Below are positions 16,824 through 25,428 of a stretch of 64,000 bases of DNA, in pieces. Positions within the stretch are counted from its first letter, which is position 1, and every line of letters starts with the position of its first letter. The stretch spans positions 1 through 64,000 of the forward strand of contig CAMDFK010000009.1 in the NCBI GenBank assembly GCA_945897465.1, given 5' to 3'. Both the position numbers and the translations under genes were made by a program. This DNA is from Limnohabitans sp. Rim8. Its GTDB lineage: Bacteria; Pseudomonadota; Gammaproteobacteria; Burkholderiales; Burkholderiaceae_C. The notes beneath the pieces are model-generated. The model was not told the origin of the DNA. It was given only the letters and a program-made list of their open reading frames with translations, and made no database searches.

Positions 16824-18674
16824 ATGGCCACAGCGACCGCAACAATGAACACCAGCATGATGACCGTCCCCGACAACTCGGGGGCCGTCGCAGCGCCCAA
16901 CAACAGCACGGCACTCGCCACCACCTCGGGCAGTGCAGGTGCAGCCGCACCGGCTACCGGGCTGAGCACCTGGCAGACGGTGGGCATGTCCGAAACTTTG
17001 CGTCAAGTGATCAACCAGCCGTCGGTGCGCCGGGTGCTGCCACTGATCGTGATGCTGATCGTGTTGGTCATGTTTGCCTTGACCTACGCCTGGATGTCGG
17101 CCACGCCTTACCGCCCGGTCATGCCCGGCCTGCAAGAGGCCGACCAGCAAGCGGCTTACGAATCGCTCAAAACGGCTGACTTCAAACCCAAAATCGATCC
17201 AGCCACAGGCCAGCTCACGGTGCCCAGTGACCGATTTCACGAGGCACGCATTTTTCTGGCCTCGCAAGGTTTGCCCAAGGCTGGCGCCACGGGCCTGGAC
17301 GGCCTGAAAGACCAGTCGTCCATGACCACCAGTCAATTCATGGAACAGGTGAAAGTGAACGCCGCGATGGAGCAGGAGCTGGCCCGCAGCATCATGCAAA
17401 TTGGTAGCGTGCAAAGCGCCCGCGTGCACCTGGCCACGCCCAAGCAAAGCGTGTTTGTGCGCGACCGCACCCCACCCAAGGCTTCGGTGGTCTTGGCCCC
17501 CTACCCTGGCCGCGCCGTGTCGGCCTCACAGGTTCAAGCGATTGTTCATCTGGTGTCCTCCAGCGTGCCCTACCTCACGCCCGACCACGTCACGGTGGTG
17601 GACAACGTGGGCAAGCTCATGACCGAGTCGGCCACCGAACAAAAGCTCGGCTTGACGTCGGCCCAGGAGCAGCACAAGCAGCAAATGGAAGAGGTTTACC
17701 GCAACCGCATCTTGCAGATCCTCACGCCCATGGTGGGCGAGGCCAATGTGCGCTCGCAGGTGAACCTGTCTCTTGACTTCACGCAGACCGAGAGCACCAC
17801 CGAAGACTTTGACAACCGCGACAAAGGCCCGCGCACCCGCTCGGAAGTGCTGGCCGAAGACCGCGCCGCCCTGCGTTCGGCCGAAGGCATTCCAGGCTCG
17901 CTGGCCAACACACCGCCACCCACACCGACCACATCCAACGCCACCGGGGTGGATGCCAACAAAGGTCAGTCCGAATCCAACAGCACGCTCAGCAGCCGCT
18001 CGACACGCAATTTCGAGCTCGACCGCACGGTGCGCCATGTGCGCAATGCCAGCGGCGGCGTGATGAAGGTCAGCGTGGCCGTGATCGTGAACGAGCGCCC
18101 GGTGCCACCCCCCGCAGAGGGTGTGGCGGTTGACCCCAATGCCCCCAAGAGCGTGCCCTACACCCCGCAAGAGCTCGAGCAAATGCAGCAAGTGGTGCGA
18201 GGCGTGGTGGGCTTTGATTCGGCACGAGGCGACAATGTGACGGTGGTGCCCGCCCGCTTTGAGGCCCCTGCGCCGCTGGAGAGCATGCCTTGGTACCTGG
18301 AAAACACGGTGCAATCGTCCCTGTCGAGTGCCTTGATCGCGATCAGCTTCATTGTGTTCATGATGATTGTGGTGCGCCCGATCATGCGCAGCATCACCGC
18401 TGCCAAAGCACAGGCCGACGAAGAGAAAGCCAAGGCTGCGGCCATGGCCGATGGCGAGCTCAGTGCCGAAGACATGCGCATGATCCAGATTGGCGAAGGC
18501 GAGAGCCTGGAAGAGATCAAGGCCAAGCTCAAGCCCAAGAAGTCGAGCATCAGCATCGACATGCTGGACACGGCCAACACCTACGACGACAAAGTGGCCC
18601 TCATCCGCATGCTGGTGGCCGAAGACTCGGGTCGGGTGGCCAATGTGCTCAAGGGCATGATCAAGGTCTCCTGA
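16824..18674 (+). CDS. fliF: Flagellar MS-ring protein FliF
   Basis: A 616-residue inner-membrane protein forming the MS ring. After a Thr/Ala-rich cytoplasmic N-terminus of about 60 residues comes a first membrane segment (LPLIVMLIVLVMFALTYAW). The periplasmic ring-building domains follow, with typical words such as SASQVQAIVHLVSSSVP. A second membrane segment lies at about 495-515. The C-terminal tail, which binds FliG, is at the end. The N-terminus is longer than in most FliF proteins, which may explain its length. Confidence 0.96.
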   Translation: MATATATMNTSMMTVPDNSGAVAAPNNSTALATTSGSAGAAAPATGLSTWQTVGMSETLRQVINQPSVRRVLPLIVMLIVLVMFALTYAWMSATPYRPVMPGLQEADQQAAYESLKTADFKPKIDPATGQLTVPSDRFHEARIFLASQGLPKAGATGLDGLKDQSSMTTSQFMEQVKVNAAMEQELARSIMQIGSVQSARVHLATPKQSVFVRDRTPPKASVVLAPYPGRAVSASQVQAIVHLVSSSVPYLTPDHVTVVDNVGKLMTESATEQKLGLTSAQEQHKQQMEEVYRNRILQILTPMVGEANVRSQVNLSLDFTQTESTTEDFDNRDKGPRTRSEVLAEDRAALRSAEGIPGSLANTPPPTPTTSNATGVDANKGQSESNSTLSSRSTRNFELDRTVRHVRNASGGVMKVSVAVIVNERPVPPPAEGVAVDPNAPKSVPYTPQELEQMQQVVRGVVGFDSARGDNVTVVPARFEAPAPLESMPWYLENTVQSSLSSALIAISFIVFMMIVVRPIMRSITAAKAQADEEKAKAAAMADGELSAEDMRMIQIGEGESLEEIKAKLKPKKSSISIDMLDTANTYDDKVALIRMLVAEDSGRVANVLKGMIKVS

Positions 18675-18695
18675 CCGCATCAAGGAACGACAACA

Positions 18696-19832
18696 ATGGC
18701 CACGAAAAAAGACGCAGACAAAGACGCCAAAGGCAAGGATGCCAAGGGCAAAGACGCCAAAGGCAAGGAAGTCAAGGAAGTGGCATCGGCCTTGGGCGAC
18801 GCGCCCATCGTGATGACCGAGGAACTGCAAGAGGAGCTGGACGCCCTGACCGGTGCCCAGCGGGCGGCGGTGCTAATGCTTTTGCTCGGTGAGCAGCAAG
18901 CGGCCGAGATCATCCGGTTCTTGAACCCCAAAGAAGTGCAGTCGCTGGGCGGCGCCATGGTGTCGGTGGCCGACTTGTCGCAAGAAGCGGTGAACATCGT
19001 GCTCGACGAATTTGTGGCCACCCTCAAAAAGCAAACCAGCTTGGGTCTGGGCACGGGCGACTATGTCGAAAAAGTCATGAAACGTGCGCTGGGCGACGAC
19101 AAGGCTTCCTCGGTGCTCAGCCGCATCATGCCGGGCCAGGGCAGCAAGGGCCTAGAGATCTTGAAGTGGATGGATGCCCGCTCGATTGCCGACATGATCC
19201 GCAACGAACACCCACAGGTGACCGCCATCATTTTGTCGGTGCTCGAATATGACGTGGCGGCCGATGTGCTGAACTTTCTCTCGCCAGACTCGCGTCCCGA
19301 AATTTTGCAGCGTATTGCCAGTTTGGAGACGGTGCAGCCGTCGGCCATGGAAGAGCTCGAGTCGATCATGAAGAAACAGTTCGCCAGCAATTCCTCGGCC
19401 AAGTCGTCGAGCTTTGGCGGTGTCAAGGCAGCGGCCAAGATCATGAACTTCGTCAAAGTCGATCTGGAAGCCTCCATCATGGGTGGCCTGTCGCAGCTCG
19501 ACCCCGAGTTGATGATGAAGATCCAGGACAACATGTTCACTTTCGAGAACTTGGTGGGTGTGGACAACCGGGGCATCCAGGTGCTGATGCGCAACGTGGA
19601 GCCAGACATGCTGATGACGGCCCTGAAGGGTGCGCCCGAATTCGTCAAGGACAAGTTCTTTGGCAACATGTCGGCGCGTGCGCGGGTCATGTTCATCGAC
19701 GAGATGGAGGGCAAAGGCCCGCTGCGCATCACCGATGTGGAGGACGCGCAAAAGACCATCATGCGTCTGGCACGCAAACTGTCGGATGCAGGTGAGTTGG
19801 TGCTGGCAGGCCGTGGAGACGACTTTGTCTGA
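18696..19832 (+). CDS. fliG: Flagellar motor switch protein FliG with Lys-rich N-terminal extension
   Basis: A 378-residue rotor protein that contacts FliF, FliM and the stator. The usual FliG part starts near residue 45 (LTGAQRAAVLMLLLGEQQAAEI). It contains the EHPQVTAIILSVLE block of the middle domain and the charged C-terminal helix region (FGNMSARARVMFIDEMEGKGP). Residues 4-30 form a repetitive K-D-A-K-G extension not found in standard FliG of about 330 residues. The repeat is visible in the DNA as near-identical 15-base units. The rest of the protein looks complete. Confidence 0.96.
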   Translation: MATKKDADKDAKGKDAKGKDAKGKEVKEVASALGDAPIVMTEELQEELDALTGAQRAAVLMLLLGEQQAAEIIRFLNPKEVQSLGGAMVSVADLSQEAVNIVLDEFVATLKKQTSLGLGTGDYVEKVMKRALGDDKASSVLSRIMPGQGSKGLEILKWMDARSIADMIRNEHPQVTAIILSVLEYDVAADVLNFLSPDSRPEILQRIASLETVQPSAMEELESIMKKQFASNSSAKSSSFGGVKAAAKIMNFVKVDLEASIMGGLSQLDPELMMKIQDNMFTFENLVGVDNRGIQVLMRNVEPDMLMTALKGAPEFVKDKFFGNMSARARVMFIDEMEGKGPLRITDVEDAQKTIMRLARKLSDAGELVLAGRGDDFV

Positions 19833-20772
19833 TGCCCAACGCGTCCAAAGCGGGTGGAGCGCCGACCTGTTGCTCAACGGCAAAAGCCAGACCCCCCGAT
19901 TCTTGCGCACCCAGTGGGACGAGACCAAGGTGCGCCCGTTCGGCCCCTGGCGTGTGGCCGATCGCACCGAGCCCACCGACAACCTGACCTTGCCCAAGCC
20001 TTTGGGCCTGGACGAAACCCACGACGCGTGCCTTGAGCCCGAGCAGGAAACGGCGGTCACGCCCGCCTTAACGGCACCAGAGCCCGAGGACACCCGCGTG
20101 TCCGAGGCGGCGCTGGCTGCGCTGCAAGACGAAGCCTTCCAACGGGGATTCCAACAAGCGCAGGCGCAGCTGCATGCCGAGCTCGATGACGAACGCGCCA
20201 AAGAACGTGAACTCATCCGTCACTTGGGCATTGAGCTGCGCAGCATCAGCCAAGATCCACAGCGCTTTTTTGAACCCCTCAAACGCTTGTCCTTGCACTT
20301 GGCCGAGCAGTTGGTGCGGGCCGAGCTGCAAATTTCGGGACAAGCCATCCACGGCTTGGTGCAGTCGTGCATCCAGCAACTCGACCACCCGGCGCAGCCG
20401 GTGCACGTGAGCCTCAACCCGCAAGACATGAAACGCCTGCAGGCCATGGGCGAGGCCGTCACGGCCCACCTGGACTTGGAGGCAGACCCCCAACTGCGCC
20501 CGGGCAGCGTGCGGGTGCGGGTGCAAGACAGTGTGGTGCAAGACCTGATTGAGAACCGCTTGGAGCCGCTGGCGCGACGCCTGCTGCCCCAACCGGAGGC
20601 CTGGATGCAAAGCTCCAGCCTGGTCCAGGACAAGGTCGACGCCATGCCCGAAAACACGCCTAAGCGCGACTGGGACCGGCAGGTGATTGATGTGCAAGAC
20701 ACGAACGTGAAATCCACACAAGCTAACGCACCAGATACGCCCGACACGCCCGACACGGACACCCCGGTATGA
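19813..20772 (+). CDS. fliH: Flagellar export-ATPase regulator FliH
   Basis: A 319-residue FliH, the negative regulator that brings FliI to the export gate. The C-terminal half has family features, e.g. FFEPLKRLSLHLAEQLVRAEL and VSLNPQDMKRLQAMGEA. The N-terminal part is acidic and variable. No ATG is available in frame near the fliG end. GTG 19813 or TTG 19825 (preceded by GGAG six bases away) are the credible starts, both overlapping fliG. The stop overlaps fliI as ATGA. Confidence 0.88.
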   Translation: METTLSDAQRVQSGWSADLLLNGKSQTPRFLRTQWDETKVRPFGPWRVADRTEPTDNLTLPKPLGLDETHDACLEPEQETAVTPALTAPEPEDTRVSEAALAALQDEAFQRGFQQAQAQLHAELDDERAKERELIRHLGIELRSISQDPQRFFEPLKRLSLHLAEQLVRAELQISGQAIHGLVQSCIQQLDHPAQPVHVSLNPQDMKRLQAMGEAVTAHLDLEADPQLRPGSVRVRVQDSVVQDLIENRLEPLARRLLPQPEAWMQSSSLVQDKVDAMPENTPKRDWDRQVIDVQDTNVKSTQANAPDTPDTPDTDTPV

Positions 20773-22088
20773 ATTTCGAGCAAGAAGTCAACCAACTGAT
20801 CGGTGACCTGCACGCCCCCGAGCCCCAGCGCAGCGGCACCTTGGTGCGGCTGGTGGGCATGCGGCTGGAAACGCGCGGCCTGATGGCCCCGCTGGGCGCC
20901 TGTTGCGAAATCGTGGGCCAGATGGGCCACCGGGTCGAGGCCGAGGTGGTGGGCTTCAACGACGAGACGCTGTTTTTGCTGCCCTTCACCGAGCCGCAAG
21001 GCATTGGGCCGGGTGCGCAGGTGCGTGTGCTCAGCCACACCTCGCAGGTGTGCTTGGGCCCCGATTTGCTGGGCCGCATCATCGACGGACGCGGCCAACC
21101 ACTGGACGGCAAACCGCCGCCCGAGTGCCGCGATGTGCTCAGCCTGCAAGGTCGCCCCATCAACCCCATGGAGCGTGGCCCCATCAAGGAAGTGCTGGAT
21201 GTGGGTGTCAAGGCCATCAACGGCATACTGACCATTGGCCGGGGCCAACGCTTGGGCTTGGTCGCGGGCTCTGGTGTGGGCAAAAGTGTGCTGCTGGGCA
21301 TGATGACGCGATTTACCGAAGCCGATGTGGTGGTGATTGGCCTGATTGGTGAGCGTGGACGTGAGGTGCAGGCATTCATCAAAGAATCGCTCGGTCCGGA
21401 GGGTCTGGCCAAATCGGTGTTGGTGGCCGCCCCGGCCAACGAATCGCCCGTGCTGCGCCTCAAAGCCACGCACCTGACGCATGTGATTGCCGAGTACTTC
21501 AGGGACCAGGGTAAAAACGTCTTGATGCTGGTGGACAGCCTCACACGCGTGGCCCATGCGCAGCGCGAAATCGGCCTGGCCGTGGGCGAGCCGCCCACCG
21601 CCAAAGGCTACCCGCCCTCGGTGTTTGCGCTGCTGCCCAACCTGATTGAACGTGCAGGCGTGGGCCGCCACGGCGTGGGCTCGATCACCGCCATCTACAC
21701 CGTGCTGGCCGAGGGCGACGACGCCAACGACCCGATCGTGGACATCGCCCGCGCTTCGCTCGATGGCCAGGTGATGCTCTCGCGCAAGCTCGCCGATGCG
21801 GCGCACTACCCGGCCATTGACCTCAACGGCTCCGTCTCGCGGGTGATGCAAAACCTGATCTCACCCGAATACCAGAAACTGGCCAACCGTTTTCGGCGCC
21901 TGTGGTCGCTGTACCAACAAAACCAGGACTTGATCCAGGTGGGCGCCTACGAAGCGGGCAGCAACCCGGACTTGGACCATGCCATTCGCCTGCGTGCAGC
22001 GATGGAAAACTTTTTGCAACAAGACATGCACATCAGTCAGGACGCTGCGAGCACGCGCCGCGAAGTCCAGGCTTTGATGAGCGCCTAA
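20769..22088 (+). CDS. fliI: Flagellum-specific ATPase FliI
   Basis: A 439-residue ATPase powering flagellar protein export, related to the F1 beta subunit. Walker A is GLVAGSGVGKSVLLG at about 171-185. Walker B is NVLMLVDSLTRVAHAQREI. The conserved GLIGERGREVQ block and the typical C-terminus are present. Length is normal. The start overlaps the fliH stop by four bases. Confidence 0.97.
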   Translation: MNFEQEVNQLIGDLHAPEPQRSGTLVRLVGMRLETRGLMAPLGACCEIVGQMGHRVEAEVVGFNDETLFLLPFTEPQGIGPGAQVRVLSHTSQVCLGPDLLGRIIDGRGQPLDGKPPPECRDVLSLQGRPINPMERGPIKEVLDVGVKAINGILTIGRGQRLGLVAGSGVGKSVLLGMMTRFTEADVVVIGLIGERGREVQAFIKESLGPEGLAKSVLVAAPANESPVLRLKATHLTHVIAEYFRDQGKNVLMLVDSLTRVAHAQREIGLAVGEPPTAKGYPPSVFALLPNLIERAGVGRHGVGSITAIYTVLAEGDDANDPIVDIARASLDGQVMLSRKLADAAHYPAIDLNGSVSRVMQNLISPEYQKLANRFRRLWSLYQQNQDLIQVGAYEAGSNPDLDHAIRLRAAMENFLQQDMHISQDAASTRREVQALMSA

Positions 22089-22107
22089 GCCCCTGAAGGA
22101 GAAGACC

Positions 22108-22557
22108 ATGCGAGAAGCTCGAACCTGCTGGCCCGTGCTGGTGCGAAAAGCCCAAGATGCGGTCAATGCAGCGCAAAACGACATCGTTCAGGCCCTGGCC
22201 CGGGTCGACCAGCTCCAGGCCAGCCACCAACGCCTGTGCAAGCTGTATGACGAGTACCGCCTGCAAGAACACGCCAGCCAAGCGCCCGTGATGGGCATGC
22301 AAGCGAGCATGAACCACCGCCAGTTCATGACCCAGTTGCTGAACCTGCAGCAGCGTGTGGTGGTGGACCTGGGCAAAGCCCAAAGCACCCTGGCCCAGAT
22401 GCGCCAAAAAAGGCTGCAAACCGAGATCGAACTGCACAAGATGCAGTCGCTGGCCGAGCAAGACGCCCAAGCTGTAACCCAAGACGTCAAGCGCTACGAG
22501 CAAAGGCAAATGGACGAATTGGGTGTGCGCCAATTCATATTGAACATGGGGACCTGA
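22108..22557 (+). CDS. fliJ: Flagellar export chaperone FliJ
   Basis: A 149-residue, almost wholly helical coiled-coil protein rich in Gln and Leu, in the position and of the size expected for FliJ. FliJ is the central stalk of the export ATPase. It has a strong AAGGAG before the ATG. It is the last gene of the fli operon here; fliK and later genes do not follow in this window. Identification relies on context and coiled-coil character because FliJ sequences are poorly conserved. Confidence 0.9.
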   Translation: MREARTCWPVLVRKAQDAVNAAQNDIVQALARVDQLQASHQRLCKLYDEYRLQEHASQAPVMGMQASMNHRQFMTQLLNLQQRVVVDLGKAQSTLAQMRQKRLQTEIELHKMQSLAEQDAQAVTQDVKRYEQRQMDELGVRQFILNMGT

Positions 22558-22809
22558 GCACCACCCTCAGACCCTGGGCAGGCCCATCACAAGCTCAACC
22601 CAATCGAGGACAAATTCGCCCATTGCTGGTTGGCGTGAAGTCCGACAAATAATGCATTCAACCATTGGCAAGGTCTCACTAAAATCAGCTTTGTAGGTCC
22701 TCAGTCATGGAAAAGCAGTCGCCCAAGATCCATCACTTTCGCGGGATGCACTTGGGCCATGAAAACCTGCGGCCAGTGCAACCCATGAACTTCCTTTGAA
22801 TTTTTGACC

Positions 22810-23244
22810 ATGCCTGACAAAAAACCCCAACGCCCTGCCCCCAAGCCGGACGCCATCCCTGCCGCCTTATGGTCCACACTGATCGCCATCACCGTGGTGG
22901 TGTTGGGTGGCCTGGCGATTTTCCTGATCATGGAAAACGCCACGCCCAAACCCATGCGCGTGCAGGTCACGCTGGACAACCGCTGCGAAGTGATTGACGA
23001 CGCATTCATGGCGGTCTCGGAGCCCGATGGCGCAAAAGCCGTGTTTGTCAACCGCGTGGCTTACCTGAACACGACCAACAAGGCCAAAATTTTGGTCAAA
23101 GTGAACGACAAATACCCGGGCTTCCAGTTCGAGTCTGGCCAATCCGATGCCGCACCGCGCGTGACCATAAAGGTCAATTGCGACACAGGGGACCGCACCC
23201 AACGCACCCTGGATGCGATGAAAGAGCAGTTCAAAAGCAAATAA
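22810..23244 (+). CDS. Membrane-anchored protein of unknown function
   Basis: A 144-residue protein with a Lys/Pro-rich N-terminus, one membrane segment at about residues 22-42 (LWSTLIAITVVVLGGLAIFL) and a soluble domain beyond. The domain has two cysteines (NRCEVID and VNCDTG) that could pair in the periplasm. A TTG two codons earlier is the alternative start. It stands alone between fliJ and a palindromic repeat. I do not recognise the family. Confidence 0.7.
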   Translation: MPDKKPQRPAPKPDAIPAALWSTLIAITVVVLGGLAIFLIMENATPKPMRVQVTLDNRCEVIDDAFMAVSEPDGAKAVFVNRVAYLNTTNKAKILVKVNDKYPGFQFESGQSDAAPRVTIKVNCDTGDRTQRTLDAMKEQFKSK

Positions 23245-23272
23245 ACCCGTCGCAATCCCCCACCCCTTCGGC

Positions 23273-23328
23273 CGTCATGGCGAGGCACGAAGCCATCCAT
23301 GGATTGCCGCGCTTCGCTCGCAATGACG
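23273..23328. repeat. Palindromic intergenic repeat (REP-like)
   Basis: Arms CGTCATGGCGAG (23273-23284) and CTCGCAATGACG (23317-23328) pair with one mismatch around a loop containing CACGAAGCCATCC. The same arm type recurs at 24075, 28659 and 41959. Confidence 0.7.
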
Positions 23329-23386
23329 ATTCATGGCGCACGTAATGACGAGGAATGGCGCCTGACCCGCAAAAGCGCAGCGTCTT

Positions 23387-23710
23387 TCAAGCTGCCAGCT
23401 TGGCGCTGACGAGTCGGTTGGGTCTGACCTGTTGCTCCTGCGCATCCATGGCCAGTTTGCGGTGTAGTGCTGGCGGAATGCGCACACGGAATTCGCCGCT
23501 GTAGTTGCGCTCGGCCAAAGGTTCGGGAATAGCCTCGCCAGCGGCTGTCATCTCATTCACAACCTCGGCGACCATCACGCGGATGCCTGCCAGTGCTTCT
23601 TCCGGCGTGTTGGCCAACCAAGACAATGAAGGCAGCTCGGCGCACAAGCCCACATGTTTGTCATCTTCGGCTGACCAAGTCACGCGGTAGGTGTAATGCT
23701 CAGTGTTCAT
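23387..23710 (-). CDS. hicB: HicB-family antitoxin
   Basis: A 107-residue protein with the two-part HicB layout. The N-terminal domain (YRVTWSAEDDKHVGLCAELP) is the partially degraded RNase H-like fold. The C-terminal part (RVRIPPALHRKLAMDAQEQ) is a ribbon-helix-helix DNA-binding segment. Its start overlaps the stop of the toxin gene by 11 bases. The product should bind HicA and repress the operon. Confidence 0.85.
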   Translation of the reverse strand: MNTEHYTYRVTWSAEDDKHVGLCAELPSLSWLANTPEEALAGIRVMVAEVVNEMTAAGEAIPEPLAERNYSGEFRVRIPPALHRKLAMDAQEQQVRPNRLVSAKLAA

Positions 23711-23957
23711 GACTTTGTCCTTTCAACTTCTCGATGGCCGCCAATACCTGGCGCACCTGGTAGGCCTTGGCCTTCCCCTTGTCGTTTTGAATGTTCACCC
23801 GGGGGTCACCCGCCCATGGCATCTTGAATACAGCGTGACTGGACCCGCTTTGCCTTGCCAAACCGAAGAATTGCTCACAGACTTTTGGGAGTTCATCAAA
23901 CCGCACCCCGGTCAGCTGCTCAGCCATGTATTGCAAGATTTTTTCAATGCTGGCCAT
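23700..23957 (-). CDS. hicA: HicA-family toxin
   Basis: An 85-residue small protein resembling HicA-type mRNA interferases. The catalytic-histidine block is visible as SGSSHAVFKMPW at about residues 37-48, followed by PRVNIQ and the Lys-rich strand KAKAYQVRQVLAAIEKL. It is first in the operon, upstream of hicB, as usual for HicAB. A palindrome 20-43 bases upstream is a likely HicB operator. Such pairs are often acquired with mobile DNA; the flanks are palindromic repeats. Confidence 0.85.
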   Translation of the reverse strand: MASIEKILQYMAEQLTGVRFDELPKVCEQFFGLARQSGSSHAVFKMPWAGDPRVNIQNDKGKAKAYQVRQVLAAIEKLKGQSHEH

Positions 23958-23976
23958 GTTTTACCCTGATTTTGTT

Positions 23977-24000
23977 TTCAATATGGCACCAATATTGGAA
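23977..24000. promoter_or_regulatory. Inverted repeat upstream of hicA, possible HicB operator
   Basis: TTCAATAT (23977-23984) and ATATTGGAA (23992-24000) face each other. Within them lies the perfect palindrome CCAATATTGG (23989-23998). It lies 20-43 bases before the hicA start codon, where an autoregulatory operator of a HicB ribbon-helix-helix protein would sit. Confidence 0.45.
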
Positions 24001-24074
24001 CCAACTCTCAAGGTGGTTTGACACTGGGAGTGGGGGTTGGTAGGTCGCCATCCTTGGATTGCCATGTAGCCGCT

Positions 24075-24109
24075 GTCATTGCGAGGCACGAAGCAATCCT
24101 CGCAATGAC
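24075..24109. repeat. Palindromic intergenic repeat (REP-like), perfect copy
   Basis: Arms GTCATTGCGAGG and CCTCGCAATGAC form a perfect 12-bp inverted repeat around the loop CACGAAGCAAT. It is the cleanest member of the scattered repeat family in this window. Confidence 0.8.
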
Positions 24110-24237
24110 GAAGTGAATTGCCGCTCTTCACACAGGCTCGCTGTGAAGAAGATGAGGGGCTTGTGAGAGATAATGTGAAGTCAGCAACATTGATGCCCAC
24201 TTGGACAAACGGCAGCATTGAATAACCAGGAACTTCT

Positions 24238-24594
24238 ATGTCAATGAACACCACCCCCTCTGGCCTGCAATACGAAGACACCGTTGTCGGCGAAGGCGAA
24301 GTCGCCACCGCAGGCCAAGACGTCACCGTGCACTACACCGGCTGGCTCTACAAGGACGGTCAGCAAGGCGCGAAATTCGATTCGAGCCGTGACCGCCATG
24401 ACCCTTTTGTGTTTGGTCTGGGCGCCGGCATGGTCATCAAGGGCTGGGATGAAGGCGTGGCGGGCATGAAGGTGGGCGGGCAACGCACCCTGATCATCCC
24501 GGCCGAGTTGTGCTATGGCACACGCGGCGCTGGCGGGGTGATTCCACCCAACGCTACCCTCAAGTTCGACGTGGAACTGTTGGCGCTGAACTGA
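24238..24594 (+). CDS. FKBP-type peptidyl-prolyl cis-trans isomerase
   Basis: A 118-residue single-domain FKBP with no signal peptide, therefore cytoplasmic. Family features are VTVHYTGWLYKDG, FVFGLGAGMVIKGWDEGVAGM and the terminal strand ATLKFDVELLALN. It catalyses proline isomerisation during folding. AGGAA precedes the ATG at 24238; a second ATG two codons later is possible. It lies near the heat-shock block grpE-dnaK-dnaJ but appears to be its own unit. Confidence 0.94.
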   Translation: MSMNTTPSGLQYEDTVVGEGEVATAGQDVTVHYTGWLYKDGQQGAKFDSSRDRHDPFVFGLGAGMVIKGWDEGVAGMKVGGQRTLIIPAELCYGTRGAGGVIPPNATLKFDVELLALN

Positions 24595-24729
24595 TCACCC
24601 CGGTTCTCGATGTGGATCCTGACAGCCACTGGGCGGTTTTTTTTGGCCCTTGGGCAGCCTGAGTTGTCTCTGACCCACCCCCTGCACGCCAAATCCGAGG
24701 GCTTTTTCGCGGTCTATCGCCAAGGCTCT

Positions 24730-24756
24730 CTTGAAGCCTGATCCAACGCCCCTAAT
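24730..24756 (+). promoter_or_regulatory. Sigma-32 heat-shock promoter of grpE-dnaK
   Basis: CTTGAA (24730-24735) is separated by 13 bases from CCCCTAAT (24749-24756), close to the sigma-32 consensus CTTGAA-N13/14-CCCCAT-T. Transcription would start near 24763, shortly before the grpE ATG at 24791. The position fits heat-shock control of the chaperone genes. Confidence 0.75.
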
Positions 24757-24790
24757 TGATAGAGGTATTTATTTTTTGCGGACATTGTTC

Positions 24791-25339
24791 ATGTCAGAAG
24801 CCACCCCAAACCAAGATCCCAAGCCCCTGAGTGACGAAGAATTGGCCGCAGCTGCTGCCATGATGCCCTCCGACCCACTGGCCGACGCCCAAGCAGAGTT
24901 GGCCAACCTGAAGGCGCAAAACGCCGATCTGGCCGACCAGTACCTGCGTGCCCAGGCCGATGTGCAAAACGCCCGCCGACGCGCCGACGACGAAATTGCC
25001 AAGGCCCGCAAATTTGCGGTCGAGGGTTTTGCCGACAGCCTGTTGCCGGTGCTCGATAGCCTGGAAGCCGGTCTGGCTATTCCCAATGTCACGATTGAGC
25101 AGATCCGCGAAGGCTCTGAAGCCACGCTGCGCCAGCTCAAAAGCGCCTTGGAGCGCAACAAAGTGGTTGAAATCGCCCCGGCCGCAGGCACCAAATTTGA
25201 TCCGCACCACCACCAAGCCATCAGCGTGGTGCCCGCGTCGCAGGAGCCCAACACCGTGGTCAGCGTGTTGCAAAAGGGTTATTCCATTGCCGACCGGGTG
25301 CTGCGCCCAGCTCTGGTCACAGTGACTGCCCCCAAATAA
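24791..25339 (+). CDS. grpE: Nucleotide exchange factor GrpE
   Basis: A 182-residue co-chaperone that releases ADP from DnaK. A variable acidic N-terminus is followed by the long helix ([20 protein letters not shown] and [17 protein letters not shown]). The C-terminal beta domain ends [12 protein letters not shown] 24791 is preferred over an earlier in-frame ATG because it lies just downstream of the heat-shock promoter and gives normal length. dnaK follows 89 bases later. Confidence 0.96.
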   Translation: MSEATPNQDPKPLSDEELAAAAAMMPSDPLADAQAELANLKAQNADLADQYLRAQADVQNARRRADDEIAKARKFAVEGFADSLLPVLDSLEAGLAIPNVTIEQIREGSEATLRQLKSALERNKVVEIAPAAGTKFDPHHHQAISVVPASQEPNTVVSVLQKGYSIADRVLRPALVTVTAPK

Positions 25340-25428
25340 AACCTTTTGGGCGCCAGGGGGACTTGAAAAGCCTGCCAGCCGCCTCAACTGCCAAACATTG
25401 CACTTTTAACCAATTTCGGAGTATCAAA

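Noticed and set aside
22707..22799. Open frame of 30 codons before the membrane protein at 22810
   Set aside because: No ribosome-binding site, no recognised motif, and the length is within chance.
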